Source of the DNA: Isohypsibius dastychi
Taxonomy: Eukaryota; Tardigrada; Eutardigrada; Parachela; Isohypsibiidae
Length of the DNA stretch: 10,155 bases
Direction of reading: 5' to 3'
Assembly (NCBI GenBank): GCA_034696485.1
Contig: JAQIWT010001606.1
Span: 1 to 10,155, forward strand
Position 1 is the first letter of the stretch. Every line of letters starts with the position of its first letter. A program made the position numbers and the translations under genes. Under the pieces are notes generated by a model. It was not told the DNA's origin and did no database searches. It worked only from the letters and a program-made list of their open reading frames with translations. Below are positions 1-8,100 of the stretch, in pieces.

Positions 1-83
1 GGCTGTTTTCTACAATTGATATCTCTTTGGTGAATCGAGTTCTGCAAAATTTATAAACTTGCATTTGCCGTGGCATTCCTCTT

Positions 84-440
84 TCAAATGGTGTGGCAAA
101 TGATGACCGGAAATAACAGCATCGGCAGTTTTTTCTTAAAATATTTCGAATCAAACAACATCTCTCTTTCTGCCCTGACGGACTTCAATTCCTTGGGGAA
201 TTGTGCTTGCAAGTTCTCTAACTTTTGTCCTGCGTTCTTACGCTTTTCTTTTGGTTTCGACAAGAATAATTCGTTACTGGTTGACCTTGATAGTGCGGTT
301 CTAATTTCCACTGTCCGGCATTTGCGAATGGATACCGGTGTGCTTTCTGCCCTGAACCGAGGAGGAAAGGATTGCTCGTGAAAACGCGACAGGCATTTCA
401 ACCCAGATCCTCCGTTCGTCATGGGCCGACGATCCCCCAT
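84..440 (-). CDS. Unidentified small charged protein (118 codons), possible gene
   Basis: This is an uninterrupted frame read leftwards from an ATG at 440, with a second in-frame ATG at 422, to a TGA ending at 84. I do not recognise the protein. Its middle and C-terminal part is rich in Lys, Glu, Arg and Leu and could form a helix or coiled coil (K-P-K-E-K-R-K-N-A-G-Q-K-L-E-N-L). It ends in a short hydrophobic stretch after a K-K-K cluster. The opposite strand here is also open (70-381), but that product is Cys/Phe/Ser-rich and looks like the antisense of a charged protein. The weak point is that its start overlaps the first 20 bases of the GT31 coding region, so both cannot have conventional 5' UTRs in this model. 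The true start may differ or lie on another exon. No AATAAA is seen downstream (1-83), only TATAAA on the minus strand near 50. Confidence 0.3.
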   Translation of the reverse strand: MGDRRPMTNGGSGLKCLSRFHEQSFPPRFRAESTPVSIRKCRTVEIRTALSRSTSNELFLSKPKEKRKNAGQKLENLQAQFPKELKSVRAEREMLFDSKYFKKKLPMLLFPVIICHTI

Positions 441-1827
441 TTTTTCGAAGGTCCTCCGAATCCTGTATTATCCGAAAAAATGCTTTCTGTTTCTGGCATT
501 ATCTGTCCTCCTGGTGTCGTCGATTGTTATTTGGAACTGGCGACAGGAAAGAAATATCCCTCGCCTTCTTTTTGATCTTCGTGTTCGTGTCCCTCATCGT
601 AATTCCTCGTCGAATGGCCGAAAGTTAGAACCATCAATCTTTCTAATTGAACCGAAGATGGATGTTTGTCGGAAGCACATTTGGATGGAAAGTGATGAAC
701 AAGGATCAAGAGACCGTTTTGAAAGCCTTCTGGATTCCGTTCCGGACTGGGAAGAGCCTGTTATCGAACACTCTGTTGTTACTGCTGGTGTCATATTCGT
801 TCCAACGCTCGCTTCTGATGCTCGAAAACGGAAACTCATCAGAAGCACGTGGGGAAGTGGGGCATGGATGACTACTGCCAGAGCTCGCGTTATTTTTGTT
901 TGTCAAACTGTGGGGACAGGTAAGAAAATAGGCAATTTATAGCATGAATCATTTGATACATTTTTCAACATTTCAGATCCATCGAAAGAGCTGGAAAGAG
1001 AATCTGCCATATTTGGCGATATCCTCCTGGCGGTCGTTGTTTTTGAAAATGATCTGCAGCCCTTTTCAGCCGCTTTGGAATGGATACATCGCAGCTGTTC
1101 TCAAATGATGCCTTTCCCAGGTTTCATCGTAAAATGTGCGGAAAATTCTTTTATCCACACCGACCATTTGCTGACCTTTCTGGATAGCCAACTTGATGAC
1201 GGGCTTTATGGCCACTTGGTCCATGGATTATTTCATGCTGGATTCGATCAGAACTATCTGGATGGATCATTCATTTTGATAAAGGGTGCAAAGACTTCCA
1301 AGAAATTATTGGAGCAGTATTTTGAAACTGAGTTTTTCGCCCCCGAGGAAGTTTTCATTACCGGAACTCTTGCCGATGCTGCTGGAATCTTGCGTTTTGA
1401 AATGCTGGAAATTATTGAATCTTTAGGAGTTGACCCATCTTGGTGTTGGATCAATCAACAGAAAGTATTTCTACACTTCACAGAATTGGAAATCATTAAG
1501 ATCTGGAACATGATATCCGATCGCGCTGGACTAGCATGTCGTAACGGAAGAGGCTGCTGTCAAGATGGATTTTTCGATAATATGTATATGATTGTTTTTG
1601 CGTCGATCGGGATTTTACTGTCGTTATCCCTAACGCACACTTATTTCTGGTCATCCACTGCACTTTTCTGCGATGATTTATGCAATGCTGTGGATTCTGG
1701 AGCGGAAGACAGCGATGCGGAAAGCGGAACAAACACCCCACCGGTGTACGAATCGGACGCGGAACCGCGACAAATTACGAATGAATTTGACCGTCCCTAC
1801 ATCGCCTTGCATAGCACTCGTTTTTAA
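421..1827 (+). CDS. GT31 family beta-1,3-galactosyltransferase-like membrane protein, probable pseudoenzyme
   Basis: Two exons, 421-919 and 977-1827, are joined across a 57-nt GT-AG intron (phase 1, codon GAT) to give 449 aa. An in-frame TGA at 379-381 precedes ATG 421, which supports this start. Residues 21-39 form a type II signal anchor. The lumenal part follows the Galactosyl_T (Pfam PF01762) order: R-K-L-I-R-S-T-W-G (137-145), V-I-F-V-C-Q (157-162), an acidic F-G-D-I-L segment (179-183), F-I-V-K-C-A-E-N-S-F-I (216-226) and P-E-E-V-F-I-T-G (289-296). Active family members transfer Gal or GlcNAc from UDP-sugars in the Golgi and need D-D-D after the Lys. Here residues 221-223 are A-E-N, and the usual N-L-T-L-K-T motif is also degraded. 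A second hydrophobic segment (about 369-391) and an acidic Ser/Asp tail follow. I infer a non-catalytic role, though a changed metal site cannot be excluded. The family call is strong and the exact subfamily unknown. Confidence 0.82.
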
Positions 1828-2284
1828 CCAAATGTTTGATACTGATATTTTTGATCTCGTTTGCGGCCTAGTCATGATGCCGGTTTTTTGCGAAGCAGTT
1901 CATGTGTTCGCTGTTATCCGGCATCACAGTTTTTCCAGAATTGGTCCATGTAAATTGAGCTATTTAATAAAGCGACATAACATTCACATAAACCTTGTGG
2001 TGATTTTCGAAAATTGAGGGTCAGATGACCTCTTCACCAATGAACTCGCTCTACTCACACCATTTGATTACCACGGTCACGATCTGTACCCCTTGGACAC
2101 TTCGGTTGTTTACACCCCCAAAGCAGCTGATCAATCATAAATCAAGAGAAAATATCGAGCTTCTTGGTTGGACTTATTACGAAATTGTATAATCAAGAAA
2201 CCTTGTGAAATTTGGTTATTTCAAGTATTGAAAACAAGTTGCATGTTTGTCATCTAACCGGTTATTCTTTGTCCATGAGCAGAA
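1828..2284 (+). other. 3' UTR of the GT31-like gene and 5' flank of the NAD kinase gene
   Basis: This 457-bp stretch has no convincing coding frame. The left part should be the 3' UTR of the GT31-like gene, ending soon after the AATAAA at 1966-1971. The remaining roughly 300 bp before the NAD kinase start should hold its promoter and 5' UTR. I see no TATA box or other clear core promoter element. Confidence 0.6.
1966..1971 (+). terminator. Polyadenylation signal AATAAA, GT31-like gene
   Basis: A canonical AATAAA lies 139 bp after the GT31-like stop codon, in AT-rich sequence. The distance is normal for a short invertebrate 3' UTR, and no earlier AATAAA is present after the stop. Confidence 0.6.
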
Positions 2285-2316
2285 ATGTCGTCCTCGGGGG
2301 ATCGGTTATCGGATGA
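2275..2316 (+). promoter_or_regulatory. Short upstream ORF overlapping the NAD kinase start
   Basis: An ATG at 2275, ten bases upstream of the chosen NAD kinase ATG (2285) and out of frame with it, opens 13 codons (M-S-R-N-V-V-L-G-G-S-V-I-G) and stops at TGA 2314-2316 inside the kinase coding region. If the mRNA includes this base, ribosomes must scan past it to make NAD kinase. Transcript ends are not visible, so the role is inference. Confidence 0.3.
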
Positions 2317-4649
2317 CTGTCTGGATTCTGATTTGTTACTTGAGGCAAAGTCTGAATCGTCAAACGCAGTTAAATGCAACCGCTCGGACCCAGGTGTTAA
2401 AGTTACTACTCTAGCTCTCGTGAATCCAAAGATGAATGGTTTGAGGAACGAGCTTGCACGGGAGACTAAATCATCACCTCTATATCCCAAACAACAACGA
2501 CTGAAAACGCTTCTTGATGAGCTCGATTTTTCAAGGTGAGTAATCTGTTTGTTGTTCTTTGAAGTTTTTGATGATACTGGACCAGAGTGGGAGTCTCACG
2601 GTAAAATTTCATTTATGCCAAATGCTTAGGAATCTTTTCTGTTCGGAAGTTTATCGACGAGATTGTTCTTTCATTTTTTCTGCAAGTTCTTCTGTTCCGT
2701 GTGAAAATTGTTTTTACTACGACCTTGCAGAGTATGCTAACCTATTGTAAACGAGGTGCAATCGATTTGCTTGCAGTGCGAAATCCGAAATTGTGTTTGC
2801 TTTATTCGGAACCTGCTTGGTTTCCGTCGTCATTAGCTGAATGGTGGCGTGGTGTTACGGCATCCGCCGGAAGGTGGAGGGGGAAAGTTTTAATCCGATG
2901 CAGAACAATTAGCAACACAATCGTTCGGTTTTTCTGCATTTGGCAGTTGCAGTTAGTCAATGGAGTTGTGCAACTTCTCCTTTGTCATGTGTGGCGCTTA
3001 CCTGACTTCCGGCGAAGATTTACCGTTTTTTCCGTTTCGTAGGCGGACTCGATCGTTGGCTGGACCAAGTCCTGTAAGTCGCATCGTATTTATTTGTGTT
3101 TATTTGTTGCCTTGAGTTTCATGTGAATTAATTTACCGTTGTGCTCTTTCGTCATCTTGAAGAGCAGAATGCGTTTTATTGCTACAGTTGGTGAGCGACC
3201 TTTTCTCCCTCTGCAGGTTTGCCGCTTTGGACCGAAAGCCCAGCTTTTTCAAGAGGATGTCACCACTATTCATGATCCCGGAAGTACGAGATTGAATTGG
3301 TACACTTCCCCACAATCTGTGCTTGTTATCAAAAAAGCCCGTGATGAGGATATCCTCGAGCCATTCCTGAAACTTCTGGATTGCTTGCTAAAGGTGACCT
3401 TGAGTTTTTTGTTGGTTTTCGGGTGTGTTAGTGTCATACTTACTCATGTATCTTCTCAGCGTGATATGCATGTTTTTGTGGAACAATCGGTTCTTGGAGA
3501 AGATTCATTGTCCAAGTGCAGTTTGTTTTCGGATATAAAAGACCAGCTCAGCACTTATGGAGAAGGTACCAGCGGAATGTTAGTGTTGTTTTTTCGGTGT
3601 TAAATTCGCTGATGTTTTGTGTTCATAGGATGTGATGAATTGAATGACAAAATCGATTTCATCGTTTGCCTTGGAGGGGATGGGACGCTTTTGTATGCGA
3701 GTTCGCTTTTCCAGGTGAGAATTGTTATTGGAAGTACATTATTAGATGACCTTCAATTTTCTATCTGGTTTTTGATGACGTAAGTGATTTTTTTGATCGA
3801 CGAGTTAATGTAGTCGAGGAATTATCGCTTGCGGCTATTTATGCTTTTGTTTGTTTGTTGATTATCGGGTTTCACTGATAACGTGGATAAGCTTATTTTT
3901 ATTTGCCTTTGTTTCCCGCATGATGTCTTTTGCTTTAAATAAGTACTTTGTTGCAGACGAGTGTTCCACCGGTGATGGCTTTCCATTTGGGCAGTCTCGG
4001 ATTTCTCGCTCCATTTGATTTCGACGAATGTGAAAAAAAGTTGGAGTGTGTGTTGAGCGGACATGCTAATCTGACTTTACGTAGTCGACTGCAATGCACC
4101 CTTTCTCCCAGTTCGGACAGCTCGTTTTCGAATGGATCGAGCTCGCCACTGGAGTCCCCCGATGATTTCACTTTTGTCGTTCTTAATGATGTCGTGATCG
4201 ATCGCGGGCCATCGCCTTATCTAGTCAATATTGACTTGTTTGCTGATGGACACTTAATTACTTGTGTGCAAGGTGACGGTCTGATTATCTCCACACCAAC
4301 CGGAAGTACTGCATATGCCGTCGCCGCCGGCGCGTCAATCATACATCCCGGTGTTCCAGCTATCATGATTACTCCCATATGCCCACATTCTCTCAGTTTT
4401 CGTCCGATCGTCGTTCCGGCTGGATGCGATTTGAAACTTCGCGTCAATCAGAACGCTCGAGATGACGCGTGGGTGTCTTTCGACGGTAGGAATCGCCGTC
4501 AACTTCCAAAGGGATTCGATTTGAGAGTAACCACTTCCATCTATCCGTTGCCTTCGATATGTTGTTCGGATCAAATGCAAGATTGGTTTAACGGATTAGC
4601 TGGATGTCTGCACTGGAATGTTCGGAAAATCCAGAAACCTCTTGATTAA
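2285..4649 (+). CDS. NADK: NAD kinase (ATP-dependent, cytosolic animal type)
   Basis: The enzyme phosphorylates NAD+ to NADP+ using ATP. Exons: 2285-2535, 3043-3073, 3217-3393, 3460-3565, 3629-3714, 3957-4649. All introns are GT-AG and the frame is continuous, giving 447 aa, close to human NADK (446 aa as I recall it). Residues 84-89 read R-R-T-R-S-L, followed by F-G-P-K-A and S-V-L-V-I-K-K. The catalytic G-G-D-G-T is at 204-208 and the diphosphate-binding T-P-T-G-S-T-A-Y at 330-337. A Gly-rich C-terminal core follows, with H-S-L-S-F-R-P-I-V-V-P and W-V-S-F-D-G-R, ending in L-H-W-N-V-R-K. The second conserved motif is N-D (294-295) where the human enzyme has N-E. A Ser-rich loop (about 267-286) replaces a longer variable insert seen in vertebrates. 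There is no mitochondrial presequence: the N-terminus is acidic and Ser-rich, so the cytosolic NADK rather than NADK2 is indicated. The start at 2285 is the first ATG of this frame, and the N-terminal 80 residues are poorly conserved. Confidence 0.95.
2536..3042 (+). other. NAD kinase intron 1 (507 nt), the longest intron in the window
   Basis: The intron runs from donor GTGAGT to acceptor TTTCGTAG. It is 5-9 times longer than most introns here. Two frames inside it (2559-2750 and 2701-3042) are open, but their products are Cys/Trp/Phe-rich, resemble nothing I know, and the second simply runs into the acceptor TAG. I see no supported alternative exon. An internal promoter for a shorter N-terminal isoform is possible but not shown. 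Confidence 0.7.
3043..3073 (+). other. NADK: 31-nt NAD kinase microexon carrying the R-R-T-R-S-L site
   Basis: The acceptor AG at 3041-3042 and donor GTAAGT at 3074 bracket 31 bases. The first base completes Arg84 and the remaining 30 encode R-T-R-S-L-A-G-P-S-P with its leading Arg. This matches the human R-R-T-R-S-L-H-G-P-C-P segment, and both junction phases (2 then 0) keep the frame. The Ser is a basophilic kinase-type site; in human NADK the equivalent Ser is, to my knowledge, reported as phosphorylated. Confidence 0.88.
3715..3956 (+). other. NAD kinase intron 5 (242 nt)
   Basis: The intron runs from donor GTGAGA to acceptor GTTGCAG, between the G-G-D-G-T exon and the large last exon. 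It is T-rich, with a short TTTG repeat near 3846-3857. No coding or RNA signal is seen inside it. Confidence 0.8.
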
Positions 4650-5153
4650 TTTACTGCTTGTTCCATTTATTTCTTGAGCACTTTCAGATTAATTCCATGC
4701 GGTATTTTTTAACCAGAACACTCCATTCTTGAGTTTATTCTTTTTTGTCGAACTTGTTCTTTTCCGAGATTTTTTTCTTCCCGTGCGTACAGAAATGTTT
4801 TTCTGTGTTCTTTTACGGTGTTACCTGCTCGGTGATTGGGTCGAAACATAACTATGTTGTACATGTGTACAAATCCAAAATATCGGTACATAAAATACGA
4901 ACTGTCCAATTTCCACGATTTTTATTCCGAGTTGTAGCCTCACACAGTAGAGACGATACTAAAGAAAACATAAAACAGTACAGAAAACGTAATTTCGTAA
5001 ATTTAATGAACTGGTTACTCAAAAGCAGCCCCATAAAAGAAGCACAAGTTCGTTTTATCCCAGTTCAAATCACATAAAAGATAAACACGGCTTAAGCAAA
5101 GAATAACAAAAGACAATCCACAAATCCCCCAAATCAAAGTTTCCCAAAAAAAA
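4650..5153. other. Convergent 3' UTR region between NAD kinase and SPT5
   Basis: These 504 bp separate the stop codons of two genes that run towards each other. The short open frames here have low-complexity, implausible products. The right half should be SPT5 3' UTR (see the minus-strand AATAAA at 4921-4926). On the plus strand I find no AATAAA, so the end of the NAD kinase mRNA is not located. It may use a variant signal and could overlap the SPT5 transcript. Confidence 0.65.
4921..4926 (-). terminator. Polyadenylation signal AATAAA, SPT5 gene
   Basis: TTTATT on the plus strand reads AATAAA on the minus strand, 228 bp past the SPT5 TAG. Further minus-strand AATAAA copies occur near 4664 and 4734, so alternative, more distal ends are possible. 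This one is the nearest to the stop. Confidence 0.5.
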
Positions 5154-8100
5154 CTAGATTTTCTGTGGCGGCGCTAGTCGGCAAAGATATTTCCAAGGAA
5201 CGAATTTCGCTGCTTCTCCGCCATCCGGTTTGAACTGTGCCTCACCAGCATCAACAGACAACATCTTTCCAATAGCTTCACGCTCGTCTCCAAGAATGAC
5301 TTTGACCTTTTCAAAAATTAACAGATAAGTACTGGAAAGCTGAGCATCCACAACGAGCAACGCTTACCTGATCTCCTCTTGACGGCGTGATGGGCTCAAG
5401 GTTCGAAGCCATAATATTGATGACCTTATCCTTTTCTGGGACGAAAATCGAGCACATACTTCCGGTGACGGAGCGGACATACCCGACCAAATTTAACATT
5501 GACCGATCGTCATGCCTCTTGATTCGCACCTGAATGTCAGTAGTAACCCAATCCGAATAAGCCAAATCGACTCCTTCACCCGGGGTCTGAGGATTGTAAT
5601 GTCCACCATCGAAACCAGGGGTCTGAGGATTATACGGAGAAGCAGAGGGGCCACCAGGTGTGAACCCGATTCCCGGCGACGGAAGATAACTGTAGGTGCT
5701 CGGAGTTTGTGGATTGAGTCCAGATGGATTAAAACGAGGTGAGGGAGCTGGACTGTATGGTGACTGAACGCTGAACGAGTCTGACCCATAAATTCCCGGA
5801 GTCTGCGGTGCCGCGAATCCGACAGCTGGAGATTCCGGCTGATTGAATCCCGGCGTCTTCGGATTACTATCGATATCGGCGGAAAAATTCCCAGGAGTAG
5901 GAGGGACCCCGTAACTAGTTGGGTTGCCAAAGTCATCTTCCTCTGCTGGTTCTTCGGCTCGCGGACTCTGAGCGCTTCCCCAGTTGGTTTCCTAAATTCC
6001 CAAACAAATCAGCAAAAATACTTCAATAACTTCTAAAGTAACTTACGGGTCGTTCCTCTTCATCATCGTTATCCCAGCTGTTATGAGCGGGAGTTCGTCC
6101 GCCGCCATAAGTGGGCGTTTTCGAACCATCATACTTCGGAGTTCGTGATCCACCGCCGTCATACCTCGGTGTGCGGGCTTCTTCATAACGCGGAGTTCTT
6201 GCCATATTATAAGCTGGAGTTCGAGATCCATATGCTGGTGTTCGACTGGCATCATACATTGGCGTCTTGCTCATATCATCATAGCGCGGAGTCTTCGAAG
6301 CTTTAAAAAGAACATAATTCAACATCATCATCGACGTTTTCAATAAATCAGACTTACAATCAAAAGCACGTGGAGTCTGTCCTTCTCGTGGAGTTTGTCG
6401 TGAACCCGAAGCTGATCCAAATCGATCTCGCTCTTGCATCATCGATCCTCCACGTCCTTCAGATTTGCTAGTGCTGCCAATTTCGGAGACTCGGTTCCGG
6501 TCAACCAGGATACTCTGCGCCTGTGCATGCAGTTCCACTCGAGCCAACGCTTCCGTCGATTCCTTAACCACCCCAATATGTCCTTTATAAGGTCCTTGTG
6601 TAATCTTAACTGTTTTCCCAATCAAGGACATGTCCCTGCGACCTCGAGCTTGTGGCATATAAGAATGTAGCGAAGGTCGATGTGAACTGGGAGTTCTGCC
6701 AGAACCGCCCGGTGTTGACCCCGGAGTTGACGTGGACCCCGACGATGGATGAACTGGACTTGGGGCGAATCGCGGAGACTGCGGGGCGAAACTGTAGGAC
6801 TGAATCGTCGAAGTTGAGACCGTCTGTGCAGCTCCCGCAAGAACGGTACTACGGCTATTGGAAGTGAAAAACCCGCCATTCTCAGGAACTAATTTGGAAT
6901 GCAGGAATAAACGACCACGGAAGATATGACGAACTTCTCCTTGCCGACCGGAGTTTTCGCCCTCTGTGACCTTAACGGAATCTTTAACGCGGACTTGGTT
7001 ACCTTCGCTGTCATTCGCAACGGCAAATTTTGAATCTTTCTTCCGGAGAATAGCCGCAGGTTTCATCTGGGAGACTTTTCCATCCATGTTGAGAATATGA
7101 AGATTATCTTTTTCAATCCGAACGACAACACCGACTTTGACGGGCTCGAGTTCGACGAGGTCGCCCCACTGATATTGACCCCAGCTGTCGATTCCAGATG
7201 CGCGCTCTGTACTCAACTGGGCATCTTCCGGAAGCACTTTCATTTCATGCATAGTCAAATCCGAAAACAACACGATGAGATTCTCTTCCACACGGAGCAC
7301 CAATCCAGTGTCTCCTTCATGTCGACCTCGCAACACGCGGACATGATCTCCAATCGTGAAACACTTTTTCAACTCGCGAGCCGGAAACTCGATCGGGTCT
7401 TTCAGTTCCTTATGATCAGGTTGAATAACAACTTTTTTCCCGTCGATTCGGATGACCTTTCCTTTCAAATGAATCAATTCACCCTCACAAACTTCAACAA
7501 AATCCCCGTGGGTAAATCGAGAAGCGCTTTGGTTTTCCTCGTTCTCCGCCAGATCTTGGGCCAGCTTTGACAAATCCGTCCCGTCACTAGCCTCATCGAA
7601 TTTCTCCAGCTCAGCCAAAGTGGGTTTCACTCCCTCGACCGTAATGGCATCCAGTCTGAACATTTTGAACAGAAATCCCCTGGCGGTGTATCGATTCGAG
7701 TGGAAGACGTACATATCTCCATCACGTCCATAATCAGCCCCGCATTCACGGATCAAGTCAGGCTCGAAAAATCGCTGAGGTGGACGAATTCCTTTTGTCT
7801 TTGGAGCTGCTGCTTTGTCATCCGGATTCAGTCCACGTTTGGTCTCCCGGAGTCTTGCATAGTCGATGCGAGGAATCAGTCGAAGTGATGCTACATTCTG
7901 GGAATATTCGATATCCAAAACCTGGGCCAGATCGTCTTTGTAAACACCCCGCTTAATCCGGACCCACTGATCTCTCCGAAGACGAGGAATGGATTTCACG
8001 ACTTTCAAAACGTCCGTCATTTCCTTGATGGGAACCATTTGCTGATTGTTCATTCCCATCCTCAGATTTGAGATGTTCTCGATTGCTTGCTTGACATGGG

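Noticed and set aside
70-381. Plus-strand open frame of 103 codons before the GT31 gene
   Set aside because: Its Cys/Phe/Ser-rich composition looks like the antisense of the charged minus-strand frame. No motif is seen and it is not in frame with a plausible exon.
2559-3042. Open frames inside NAD kinase intron 1 as coding exons
   Set aside because: The intron has clear GT-AG ends that restore the conserved R-R-T-R-S-L reading. The open frames match nothing I recognise, and one ends exactly at the acceptor TAG by chance.
3139-3216. Coding sequence upstream of the conserved F-G-P-K-A exon in the same open frame
   Set aside because: The acceptor CTGCAG at 3211-3216 directly precedes the conserved V-C-R-F-G-P-K-A start. 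The extra upstream residues have no counterpart in NAD kinases, and splitting the intron would leave one piece of only about 27 nt.
421-4649. GT31-like gene and NAD kinase as a polycistronic (trans-spliced) operon
   Set aside because: They share orientation, but the gap between coding regions is 457 bp with its own AATAAA, and no trans-splice acceptor with a U-rich element close to the NAD kinase ATG is clear.
7097-7570. 157-codon plus-strand frame opposite SPT5
   Set aside because: It lies fully antisense to the conserved KOW-coding exon and has no family features. It is a shadow of SPT5 codon usage.
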